Part shown: piece by piece, positions 1 to 11,067 of the stretch
Numbering within the stretch: the first letter of the stretch is position 1
Layout: the number at the start of each line of letters is the position of its first letter
Translations under genes and position numbers: made by a program
NCBI RefSeq assembly: GCF_904061905.1
Contig: NZ_CAJFCI010000086.1
Coordinates: 49,803-113,802, forward strand
DNA from: Zestomonas carbonaria
GTDB lineage: Bacteria; Pseudomonadota; Gammaproteobacteria; Pseudomonadales; Pseudomonadaceae
Direction of reading: 5' to 3'
Length of the DNA stretch: 64,000 nt
The notes under the pieces: model-generated
What the model saw: only the letters and a program-made list of their open reading frames with translations
What the model was told of the DNA's origin: nothing
Database searches by the model: none

Positions 1-109
1 AGCGAAGCGAGTCATGCTCATTTACAACCGTAAACGCCGCTTTCTCGCCGCTTTTTGCCTTGCCTGACCTTCGCTCGACGACTTTTCGTACAGAACCTGA
101 TGGCGGGTG

Positions 110-1150
110 TCAGTGCGCAGGTTTGCGCAAACGCCGGGTATTCACCACATCCACCGCGCGGGCGCGCAACTGGCCGCAGCCGCCTTCGACGTCCTGGCCG
201 GCGGAGTTGCGCACCTTGGTCAGCACGCCACGGCTGTGCAGGTAGCGCACCATCTCGACGATCCGTTCGCCGTCCGGGCGCTGGTAGTCGTCGACTTCCA
301 GGCTGTTGTAGGGGATCAGGTTCATCACCGCGTACTTGCCCTTGAGCAGGCGCAGGATGCCGTCCATTTCCTCCCGGCTGTCGTTGATGCCCTTGAGCAG
401 CGTCCATTGGTACTGGATCGGATATCCGACCGTGCGCGCGTAGGCCTCGCCCAGTTCGACCAGTTCGTCGGGGGCGATGCGTGGCGCCTTGGGCAGCAGT
501 TCGGCGCGCAGGTCGGCGCGGCTGGTGTGCAGCGACAGGGCGAGGGCCGGTTTGACCCGTTGCTGCGGCAGGCGCTCGAACACGCGCAGGTCGCCGACCG
601 TGGAGAACACCAGGTTCTTGTGGCCGATATTGCCCTCGCTGCCGAGCAGGTCGATGGCCTCCAGCACGTTGTCGAGGTTGTGCGCCGGCTCGCCCATGCC
701 CATGAACACCACTTTCTTCACCGCTCGGAAGCGGCGGGCGAGGGCGACCTGGGCGACGATTTCGGCGCTGCCGACCTGGCGCAGCAGGCCGCTCTTGCCG
801 GTCATGCAGAACACGCAGCCCACCGCGCAGCCGACCTGGGTGGACACGCACAGGCCGTCGCGCGGCAGCAGCACGCTTTCCACCATCTGCTTGTCGGCCA
901 GCTCCACCAGCAGGCGCGCCGAGCCGTCGGAGCCCGGATGCTCGGAGCGCAGGCGAGCCAGGCCGTCCAGTTCCTCGCCCAGAGCAGGCAGGGCTTCGCG
1001 CACGGCGAGTGGCAGGAAGCTCTCGCTGGGCTGGTGGCGGGTGCCGCTGTCCAGCGGCTGGCCGTGCAGCCAGGCACGGACGATCCGCCGGCTGTGCAGT
1101 GGCTTGGCGCCGAGGTCGGCGAGGCGTTGGTGGATGTCATGGATACGCAT
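110..1150 (-). CDS. RlmN/Cfr-family radical SAM RNA methyltransferase (RlmN-like paralogue)
   Basis: Members of this family use a 4Fe-4S cluster and S-adenosylmethionine to methylate C2 of an adenine in 23S rRNA or tRNA, through a methylated cysteine intermediate. The 346-aa protein has the radical SAM triad CAVGCVFC near residues 108-115, a GMGEPAHN stretch typical of the family, and a late cysteine in GGCGQL near residue 325 that corresponds to the methyl-carrying cysteine. It starts at an ATG and is slightly shorter than canonical RlmN (about 370-380 aa). The same neighbourhood in P. aeruginosa carries such a gene near metH, while the main rlmN lies elsewhere, so I call it a paralogue rather than rlmN itself. 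Substrate is not deducible. Family assignment is firm. Confidence 0.9.
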   Translation of the reverse strand: MRIHDIHQRLADLGAKPLHSRRIVRAWLHGQPLDSGTRHQPSESFLPLAVREALPALGEELDGLARLRSEHPGSDGSARLLVELADKQMVESVLLPRDGLCVSTQVGCAVGCVFCMTGKSGLLRQVGSAEIVAQVALARRFRAVKKVVFMGMGEPAHNLDNVLEAIDLLGSEGNIGHKNLVFSTVGDLRVFERLPQQRVKPALALSLHTSRADLRAELLPKAPRIAPDELVELGEAYARTVGYPIQYQWTLLKGINDSREEMDGILRLLKGKYAVMNLIPYNSLEVDDYQRPDGERIVEMVRYLHSRGVLTKVRNSAGQDVEGGCGQLRARAVDVVNTRRLRKPAH

Positions 1151-1206
1151 GGGGCGCGCATGCTACCACTGGGCGCGGACAAGGCGTAGGGCGGCGATGA
1201 GCGGCG

Positions 1207-1536
1207 TCATTCGGCCGCGTCACGGAAATGCACCGCCAGCCACACGGCGTCGTCGGAGCAACTGGCGACCCGGTGCCGGCAATGGGCGGGAATCAGCAGT
1301 GCGTCGCCTGCCTGTAGCGGCTGGTCACCGTCGTCGAAGGCGAGAATCGCCTGGCCGCATAGCAGCGCCACCCATTCGGGATCGTCCTGGTCGTACCAGA
1401 AGCCCGGTGGGCTGGCCTGGCCGCGCGAGACGATCTGCTCGATGCGTACCCGTGCCGCCTGCAGCAGCGTGTGAAAGGTTTCGCCCGGCTGTTCGCCGGC
1501 GGCCGGAAGGAAGAGGTTGGTGATGGGCGGTGGCAT
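1207..1536 (-). CDS. Small cupin-domain protein
   Basis: A 109-aa single-domain protein. It reads as a cupin beta-barrel: a WVALLCGQAILAF strand followed by QAGDALLIPAHCRHRV, the usual G(X)5-7PAG(X)2H-type motif ending in a histidine. Only some of the usual metal-ligand histidines are present, so metal binding is uncertain. It lies 56 bp upstream of, and on the same strand as, the RlmN-like gene, so cotranscription is possible. The same order of neighbours is found next to metH in P. aeruginosa. Function is unknown; small cupins of this type are often annotated as mannose-6-phosphate isomerase-like, which I do not support here. Confidence 0.8.
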   Translation of the reverse strand: MPPPITNLFLPAAGEQPGETFHTLLQAARVRIEQIVSRGQASPPGFWYDQDDPEWVALLCGQAILAFDDGDQPLQAGDALLIPAHCRHRVASCSDDAVWLAVHFRDAAE

Positions 1537-1616
1537 CCTGTTCTCTCTTTTGGCGCGAAGTCGAAAGCATAGTGCTGTATCGTCGCGCCTTGTCCCTGCC
1601 CAGCCTGGAGTGGCCG

Positions 1617-1907
1617 ATGAAGTTCATCCACCAGCGCGAGCAACTGAACGAAGGCGATCTGGTCGTCATCGAGTGCTCGCAGCCCTGCAATATCCGCCTG
1701 ATGAACGACGCCAACTTCCGCGCCTTCAAGAACGGCGGGCGGCACAGCTACCACGGTGGTGCCTTCGTGCGCTTCCCGGCGAAAGTCAGGGTGCCGGCCA
1801 GCGGCTTCTGGAACATCACCCTCGATACCGTCACCCGCCGGGCGATCAGCGTGACGCGCAAGCCGGACTTCAAGTACTCGATCAGGCTGGTGCGGCGGCA
1901 GGCTTGA
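1617..1907 (+). CDS. DUF1883-type small protein
   Basis: A 96-aa protein with no signal peptide or membrane segment. It is recognisable by the MKFIHQREQLNEGDLVVIECSQ start followed by a short all-beta stretch, the appearance of DUF1883 proteins. I chose the ATG at 1617 because the codons upstream look non-coding and the product begins with the family's typical MKF start. It runs convergently towards metH, and a strong hairpin sits directly on its stop codon. Function is unknown; DUF1883 domains are sometimes fused to TIR-type domains in other bacteria, but there is no such fusion here. Confidence 0.75.
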   Translation: MKFIHQREQLNEGDLVVIECSQPCNIRLMNDANFRAFKNGGRHSYHGGAFVRFPAKVRVPASGFWNITLDTVTRRAISVTRKPDFKYSIRLVRRQA

Positions 1908-1946
1908 GCCCCGGTGGAAAAGCCTTTGGCGTTTTCCACCGGGGCT
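1907..1946. terminator. Bidirectional hairpin terminator between the DUF1883 gene and metH
   Basis: A 15-bp perfect stem (AGCCCCGGTGGAAAA with its reverse complement) encloses a 10-nt loop. The left arm begins at the last base of the DUF1883 stop codon and the right arm ends 12 bp from the metH stop, so it can serve both convergent genes. The A/T-rich inner ends are unusual for a simple intrinsic terminator. The GGTGGAAAA core recurs in a hairpin at 51796-51825. Confidence 0.75.
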
Positions 1947-1957
1947 TCAGCCCACCA

Positions 1958-5650
<3,693 letters not shown>

Positions 5651-5828
5651 GGGAGGAGCTACCTGAGGGGATGCGTGACAAAGGGCCGGGATGATAACAA
5701 AACCCTAGTCTTTTCGAGCCTTGCCGCCAGGTTCATGAATCCTGCTCATGTTCGTGGCGATCGCCGGGCTCGTCTCGATACCGCCTGGACCGCTAGACTC
5801 CAGCCGTCCCGATGATCCGGAGTTGCCC

Positions 5829-8102
5829 ATGTCGTCACGAGCGCTTGTCGCTTTCTCGCTGTTGTTCGCGCCCTTCATGATCTTTGCGCAAGGGATTTCC
5901 TACAGTCGGGACATTCAGCCGATCCTCACCGAGAAGTGCGTGGCTTGCCACGCCTGCTACGACGCGCCGTGCCAGCTCAACCTGGGCAGCGGCGAGGGTG
6001 TGCTGCGCGGGGCGAGCAAGCAGCCGGTGTACGACGGCGCGCGTACCAAGGCGCAGGAGACCACTCGCCTGTACTTCGACGCCATCGGCGAGGAGGCCTG
6101 GCGGAGCAGGGGCTTCAACTCGGTGCTCGACGGCCAGGCTTCGCTGATGGCACGCATGCTGGAACTCGGCCGCGCCAACCCGCCGCCGCCCAATGCCAAG
6201 CTGCCGGCCGACCTGGAGATTTCCATCAACCGGGAAAACCAGTGCCCGCTGCCCGGCGAGTTCGACGCCTACGCGAAGCAGTTCGCCCACGCCGGCATGC
6301 CGTTCGCCGTGGCCGGGCTGAGCGACGCCGAATATGAAACCCTGCAGCGATGGTTGGCCGAGGGCGCGCCAGTCGATGAACAGGCGCTACGACCGACCGC
6401 CGCCGAGCAGCGGCAGATCGCCGAGTGGGAAAAGCTGCTCAACGCGCCCGGCGCCCGCGAGGCGCTGGTCGGCCGCTGGCTGTTCGAGCACCTGTTCCTC
6501 GCCCACCTGTATTTCGAAGGTGGCGAGGCCGGGCATTTCTTCCAGCTCGTGCGTTCGCGCACGCCGAGCGGCCAGCCCATCGACCCGATCGCCACCCGGC
6601 GGCCCAACGACGATCCGGGCAGCGAGTTCTACTATCGGCTGTGGCCGATCCAGGGGGTGATCGTCCACAAGACCCATATCACCTATCCGTTGAGTAGGCA
6701 GAAGCTGGCGCGTGTCAGGGAACTGTTCTTCAGCGGCGACTGGACCGCCGACGCGGTGCCCGGCTACGGCGCCCAGCGCCGCGCCAACCCGTTCGAGACC
6801 TTCCAGGCGATCCCGGCTGGGGCGCGCTACCAGTTCATGCTGGATAACGCCGAATACTTCGTGCGCACCTTCATCCGTGGCCCTGTCTGTCGCGGACAGA
6901 TCGCCACCGACGTTATCCGCGACAACTTCTGGACGCTGTTCCAGGACCCGGAGCACGATCTCTACCTCACCGATGCCGAGTACCGCGCCAAGGTCACGCC
7001 GCTGCTGGCCATGCCCGGCCAGTTCGACGAGATCGGCGACCTGCTGGGGCTGTGGCGGACCTACCGCGACAAGCGCAACGCCTATGAGAAGCTGCGCCTG
7101 GACACCTATGCCGACGCGCCGGCGCCCGACTGGTCGCATATCTGGAGCGGCAACGACAACGCGCTGCTGTCGATCTTCCGCCAGCACGACAGCGCTTCGG
7201 TGCGCAAGGGGCTGATCGGCGAGATCCCGCAGACGATCTGGTGGATGGACTATCCGCTGCTCGAGCGCACCTATTACCAACTGGTGGTCAACTTCGACGT
7301 GTTCGGCAACGTCTCCCACCAGGCGCAGACACGGCTGTATTTCGACCTGATCCGCAACGGCGCCGAGGTCAACTTCCTGCGCCTGATGCCGCCGGAGGCA
7401 CGCAGACCGCTGTTGTCGGACTGGTACCAGAACAGCGGCAAGCTGAAGATGTGGCTGGACTACCAGAGCATCGACGTCGATCCGCCGAGCGGCCTGGGGC
7501 TGCCGGTGGAGCGGGCCAAGGAAACCTTCGCCACCTCGCTGCTCGAACGTTACGCGGCGCTCAACGCCCGTCCCGATCCGTTCAACCGCTGCCGTGACGG
7601 GGCCTGCTACCGTCCCGACGTGGACCCGGCGCTGCAACGGGCCGAGCAGTCGCTCAGCCGCCTGGCCAGCCGTCCGGCCGCCGGGCTCAGGGTGATCGAC
7701 CGGTTGCCCGAAGCGACCCTGCTGCGTATCGAGCTGCCGGACGGCAAGCGCGAGATCTACAGCCTGTTGCGCAACCGCATGCACAGCAACGTGGCCTTCA
7801 TGCTCGGCGAGGAGATGCGCTATCAGCCGGGGCTGGACACCCTGACGCTGTACCCGGGCGTGCTGAGCAGTTACCCGAACTTCCTGTTCAACCTGCGCGC
7901 CGAGGAGGTACCGCAGTTCGTCCAGGCGCTGGAGCAGGCCCGCGACAGGGCCGAGGCGTTCGACAAGGTGATCGAGCGCTGGGGCATCCGCCGCAGCCAT
8001 CCCGAGTTCTGGCGCTATTTCCACGACCTGTCGGCGCATATCCGCGAGACCGAGCCGGTCGAGGCCGGAGTGCTGGACATGAATCGCTACAGGAATCTCT
8101 GA
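5829..8102 (+). CDS. cti: Periplasmic fatty-acid cis/trans isomerase
   Basis: Converts cis-unsaturated acyl chains of membrane phospholipids to trans without a double-bond shift, an emergency response to solvents and heat in Pseudomonas. The 757-aa protein starts at ATG 5829 with a signal peptide (MSSRALVAFSLLFAPFMIFA) and has the haem c site CVACH at residues 37-41, as expected for this cytochrome-like enzyme. The rest (FFSGDW, WWMDYPLLERTYYQLVVNFDVFGN, HSNVAFMLGEEMRY) is typical Cti. An earlier in-frame ATG at 5748 would place extra residues before the signal peptide and is unlikely. The gene is monocistronic and followed by an inverted-repeat element at 8109-8206. Confidence 0.96.
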   Translation: MSSRALVAFSLLFAPFMIFAQGISYSRDIQPILTEKCVACHACYDAPCQLNLGSGEGVLRGASKQPVYDGARTKAQETTRLYFDAIGEEAWRSRGFNSVLDGQASLMARMLELGRANPPPPNAKLPADLEISINRENQCPLPGEFDAYAKQFAHAGMPFAVAGLSDAEYETLQRWLAEGAPVDEQALRPTAAEQRQIAEWEKLLNAPGAREALVGRWLFEHLFLAHLYFEGGEAGHFFQLVRSRTPSGQPIDPIATRRPNDDPGSEFYYRLWPIQGVIVHKTHITYPLSRQKLARVRELFFSGDWTADAVPGYGAQRRANPFETFQAIPAGARYQFMLDNAEYFVRTFIRGPVCRGQIATDVIRDNFWTLFQDPEHDLYLTDAEYRAKVTPLLAMPGQFDEIGDLLGLWRTYRDKRNAYEKLRLDTYADAPAPDWSHIWSGNDNALLSIFRQHDSASVRKGLIGEIPQTIWWMDYPLLERTYYQLVVNFDVFGNVSHQAQTRLYFDLIRNGAEVNFLRLMPPEARRPLLSDWYQNSGKLKMWLDYQSIDVDPPSGLGLPVERAKETFATSLLERYAALNARPDPFNRCRDGACYRPDVDPALQRAEQSLSRLASRPAAGLRVIDRLPEATLLRIELPDGKREIYSLLRNRMHSNVAFMLGEEMRYQPGLDTLTLYPGVLSSYPNFLFNLRAEEVPQFVQALEQARDRAEAFDKVIERWGIRRSHPEFWRYFHDLSAHIRETEPVEAGVLDMNRYRNL

Positions 8103-8108
8103 TCCGTC

Positions 8109-8206
8109 ATTGGGTCCCCGCGTTCGCGGGGATGACGGGGGGGGATGCCAGCGCTGGACCGTCATTCTCGCGAACGCGGGAATCCAATTGTCCGCGGAGA
8201 TGACGG
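8109..8206. repeat. Paired inverted repeat of the CCCGCGTTCGCGGG family downstream of cti
   Basis: A left unit at about 8109-8138 (GTCCCCGCGTTCGCGGGGAT core) and a right, inverted unit at about 8159-8189 (TCTCGCGAACGCGGGAATCC core) can pair with each other. A partial third unit with GCGGAGATGACGG follows to 8206. The same element, in the same head-to-head arrangement, recurs at 45425-45512. Such intergenic units are common in Pseudomonas genomes. It may act as a transcript-end structure for cti. Confidence 0.7.
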
Positions 8207-8341
8207 ATGCAGGGCGACTTTCCCGAGCAGGGGAGCCCGGAGGCCACGCCGCTAGCTGCGAACTATTCCTACTAAAACGCTAGGGCTTTATCCATCCGGG
8301 CCGATTGGCGTAAACTGCTCGCATGTTTGCGAGGAGTTGCC

Positions 8342-8926
8342 ATGAGCGCCATCACTATTACCGACGCTGCCCAAGACTATCTGGCTGATCTGTTGAGCAA
8401 GCAGAACACCACGGGCATCGGCATTCGTATCTTCATCACTCAGCCGGGCACCCAGTACGCCGAGACCTGCATCGCCTACTGCAAGCCGGGCGAGGAAAAG
8501 CCCGACGATACGCCGCTGGCGCTGAAGAGTTTCACTGCCTGGATCGACGGCATCAGCGAGCCGTTCCTGGAAGACGCGGTGGTCGACTACGCCACCGACC
8601 GCATGGGCGGCCAACTGACCATCAAGGCGCCGAACGCCAAAGTGCCGATGGTCAACGAGGACAGCCCGATCAACGAGCGAATCAACTACTACCTGCAGAC
8701 CGAGATCAACCCCGGCCTGGCCAGCCACGGCGGCCAGGTGTCGCTGGTGGAAGTGGTCGAGGACGGCATCGCCGTGCTGCGCTTCGGCGGCGGCTGCCAG
8801 GGGTGCGGCATGGTCGACATGACCCTCAAGGATGGTGTCGAGAAGACCCTGATCGAGCGTATTCCCGAGCTGAAGGGCGTGCGCGACGTGACCGACCACA
8901 GCAACAAGGAAAACGCCTACTACTGA
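8342..8926 (+). CDS. nfuA: Fe-S biogenesis protein NfuA
   Basis: Carrier that receives a 4Fe-4S cluster and hands it to apo-enzymes, important under oxidative stress. The 194-aa protein has the two expected parts: a degenerate A-type (IscA-like) N-terminal domain (about 1-95) and a C-terminal Nfu domain with the cluster-binding CXXC at Cys152/Cys155 in GGGCQGCGMVDM. The ATG at 8342 is preceded by GAGGAG, which decides the start over an in-frame ATG 15 bp upstream. A strong rho-independent terminator follows 20 bp after the stop, so it is a single-gene unit. Adjacent cti and nfuA is the order known from P. aeruginosa. Confidence 0.97.
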   Translation: MSAITITDAAQDYLADLLSKQNTTGIGIRIFITQPGTQYAETCIAYCKPGEEKPDDTPLALKSFTAWIDGISEPFLEDAVVDYATDRMGGQLTIKAPNAKVPMVNEDSPINERINYYLQTEINPGLASHGGQVSLVEVVEDGIAVLRFGGGCQGCGMVDMTLKDGVEKTLIERIPELKGVRDVTDHSNKENAYY

Positions 8927-8946
8927 GGCGTTCGTGAGCGGAACGG

Positions 8947-8974
8947 AAAAAGGCGACCTGCGGGTCGCCTTTTT
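8947..8974. terminator. Rho-independent terminator of nfuA
   Basis: A perfect 12-bp stem (AAAAAGGCGACC and complement) with a TGCG loop, ending in TTTTT. It is symmetrical, so it can work in both directions, but nfuA is the obvious client. Confidence 0.9.
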
Positions 8975-9049
8975 CATGCCTGGGTTTTCGTGGGGTGGGC
9001 CGGGCGACGGTGGCGTCTGGACTGGTGGGCTGAAGCCCACCCTGCGGTT

Positions 9050-9289
9050 CTACGGGGCGCAACCGGCAGGTTTGAAGATGCGCTCGGTGGAGGCAGGGTT
9101 GCGTGCCAGGGCTTCGCCCAGGCGCGGCGGCCGGGCCAGCAGCGGTCCGCCGCAGTTCGGGCAGCGCAGCCCCAGGCGTTCGGCGCAGGCGCGGCAGAAG
9201 GTGCATTCGAACGAGCAGATCAACGCATCGGTGCTGTCGCCGGGCAGGTCGCGGTCGCAGCATTCGCAACTCGGGCGCAATTGCAGCAT
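9050..9289 (-). CDS. DUF1272-type cysteine-rich small protein
   Basis: A 79-aa protein with four CXXC-like pairs in its first 50 residues (CECCDRDL, CSFECTFCRACAE, CPNCGG), a zinc-ribbon arrangement characteristic of DUF1272. The start at 9289 is fixed by AAGGAGGAAAG immediately upstream. The C-terminal part (residues 55-79) is less conserved in appearance and lacks motifs. It is on the opposite strand to nfuA and separated from it by the terminator. It probably binds zinc; no cellular role is known to me. Confidence 0.85.
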   Translation of the reverse strand: MLQLRPSCECCDRDLPGDSTDALICSFECTFCRACAERLGLRCPNCGGPLLARPPRLGEALARNPASTERIFKPAGCAP

Positions 9290-9508
9290 GGTCTTTCCTC
9301 CTTTCATTGCTTCGGGAAGGCTCGGGCAGGGATGTCGGCAACAATGACATTGAGCCCGCCTATCTTGCCAGTCGCTGCGGGCAGAGAGAGCGGTGGGAAC
9401 GAGCCGGCCCGTCGAGGGCTTCCTGGAGTCAGGGAGAGGAGGAGGTGATGTGGCGGGGGAGGAGCAGCGTGGGCGGGAAGAGGCGCCCACGCTGTGGATC
9501 GGGAACGA

Positions 9509-9778
9509 TTATTCGGGCATGTCCCAGGGATCGAGATCGTAGCCCTGCTGGCTCAGCGCCTCGCGGGACTGCTTGAGTACGCGGGCCAGGCACTCGGGGT
9601 CGCTGTAGATGCTGCTGGAAAGTTGGGTACGGCCGACCAGGCGGGTGCTGGTGCGGTCGATGACGGTGAGGCTGAGTTCGCCGGCGCCATCCTGGGCGGA
9701 CCAGGCTACGCACTGGAAAGGTTGAAAGGCACGGCCGGCGATCAAAAGTGCTTCGTTGAAACGGAGCGGGGCGTTCAT
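9509..9778 (-). CDS. Conserved small hypothetical protein
   Basis: An 89-aa soluble protein beginning MNAPLRFNEALLIAGRAFQPF and ending in an acidic tail (DLDPWDMPE). I recognise no domain. Its predicted alternation of strands and helices (VAWSAQDGAGELSLTVIDR, then PECLARVLKQSREAL) looks like a small folded protein, and codon usage is like its neighbours. It lies about 220 bp upstream of the DUF1272 gene on the same strand. The 9779-9921 gap upstream holds its promoter region, is comparatively AT-rich, and shows nothing else. Confidence 0.65.
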   Translation of the reverse strand: MNAPLRFNEALLIAGRAFQPFQCVAWSAQDGAGELSLTVIDRTSTRLVGRTQLSSSIYSDPECLARVLKQSREALSQQGYDLDPWDMPE

Positions 9779-9921
9779 GCGGGCGATTCTCCAAAAGTAC
9801 CCAATGCCGATAGATCACGATTCTCATGATCTGTTATGCATATGGATGATCGGAGTTGACCTGCGAGTCACAATGTGGCGCAAAAATATTCGTCACTGTC
9901 GCATTTTGGTAATAACGACGC

Positions 9922-11058
9922 TCAGAGAGCCGAGTTTCGCTCCTGGCGGTAGGCGCTCACCGCTTCGTACACCGCCTTGCGCAGCCGGTTGATGCCGCCG
10001 ATCGGCTTGTGCTCGGGGATGGCGTGCCAGGGGTTGAAGGAGAGGTTGTCGCAGAACAGGTTCTGCCCGGGCGAGTCGAAATCCTGCGGCGGCACGGTGA
10101 TCCGGGCGACCGTCTCGAACGGGGAGATGGACTCGTCCCACTCCACGCTGGGGTCCTCGATGGGCATGTAGTGCTCGGGGTTCTGCCGTTGCACCTGCAA
10201 TTCGAAGCAGGCCGGCACGCGGTCCAGCGAGAGTTGCTGGTACAGCGCGTTGCGCAGGAAGTTGGGCAGCGCCTGGTTCTGTTCCGGCACTTGATAGGCG
10301 GGGCAGCCGTCCTGCGACGGGATCACCCGGTACTTGATGTTGTGCGGGCCGTACTTGAACGGCGCGATGGAGTTGTAGGTGGTGTCCACCGGGCTTTCCG
10401 GGGCCGGGCTCAGGGTCTTCAGGGCGATCAGCAGGTGACGGACCTCCCACTCGCGCGGGTCCCAGCCGGGGAAGAAGGCCAGCACTTTCTTGCCGTCGGC
10501 CTGAGCGGCGAAATTGCTCTTGTACTCGGCGACGTCGCGAACGAAGAACACCGAGTTGTTGAACATCACGAAGTCCTGCTCGTCCTGGCCGCCGGGCCGG
10601 CTCAGCAGCTTGTCGCCGGGCACGTCGAGCAGCTTGATCGCCATGCCGCGTGCGTCGCGGGCCCGGTCGAACTGCGGGTAGGCGTTGCCGTTGGAGAAGC
10701 GTACCCAGGCCTGCCAGGTCTTGCCGGGCTCGCCGAACACGCCCTGGCGCAGCGTCTCGGGCAGGTCGGCCGCCACGCTGACCTCGGCGCGCACGCAGCC
10801 GTGGGACTTGGCGTGTGCGTCGCGCAGGACGCGGGTGTTGTCGCGGTGCTGTTCGACGATGCGGATGGCGTCATCGATGATCCCGCGGGTCAGTGCGGCC
10901 TCGCCGGCGGGGATTTCCTCTTCGCTGGACACCGGTCCGGAAAACTTCCAGCCGTAATAAAGCTCGCCGACGACCCAGCCACCCAGGCCCAGCGCCAGCA
11001 GAAGGACGACTAGCCGGCCGAGCAGACGGCCGATCCATAGCCAGAATCGTTTCAGCAT
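9922..11058 (-). CDS. Membrane-anchored catalase-like haem protein
   Basis: A 378-aa protein with an N-terminal membrane anchor (WLWIGRLLGRLVVLLLALGL, residues 6-25) and a catalase-fold core. The active-site-type histidine appears in KSHGCVRAEV (His86), followed by VRFSNGN and the long FVMFNNSVFFVRDV stretch typical of divergent catalase-related proteins. The usual proximal haem tyrosine motif of true catalases is not evident, so hydrogen-peroxide dismutation cannot be assumed; peroxide or lipid-hydroperoxide chemistry is an alternative. It starts 9 bp downstream of the di-haem cytochrome gene and is almost certainly cotranscribed with it. The anchor places the domain in the periplasm. Confidence 0.75.
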   Translation of the reverse strand: MLKRFWLWIGRLLGRLVVLLLALGLGGWVVGELYYGWKFSGPVSSEEEIPAGEAALTRGIIDDAIRIVEQHRDNTRVLRDAHAKSHGCVRAEVSVAADLPETLRQGVFGEPGKTWQAWVRFSNGNAYPQFDRARDARGMAIKLLDVPGDKLLSRPGGQDEQDFVMFNNSVFFVRDVAEYKSNFAAQADGKKVLAFFPGWDPREWEVRHLLIALKTLSPAPESPVDTTYNSIAPFKYGPHNIKYRVIPSQDGCPAYQVPEQNQALPNFLRNALYQQLSLDRVPACFELQVQRQNPEHYMPIEDPSVEWDESISPFETVARITVPPQDFDSPGQNLFCDNLSFNPWHAIPEHKPIGGINRLRKAVYEAVSAYRQERNSAL

Positions 11059-11067
11059 GACGGTTCC

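Noticed and set aside
1..109. A gene end or RNA gene in the first 109 bases
   Set aside because: The stretch has no supported frame on either strand and no tRNA-like fold; it is left unannotated.
5651..5828. Cobalamin riboswitch upstream of metH
   Set aside because: No B12-box-like sequence or long structured leader could be recognised in the 178-bp gap.
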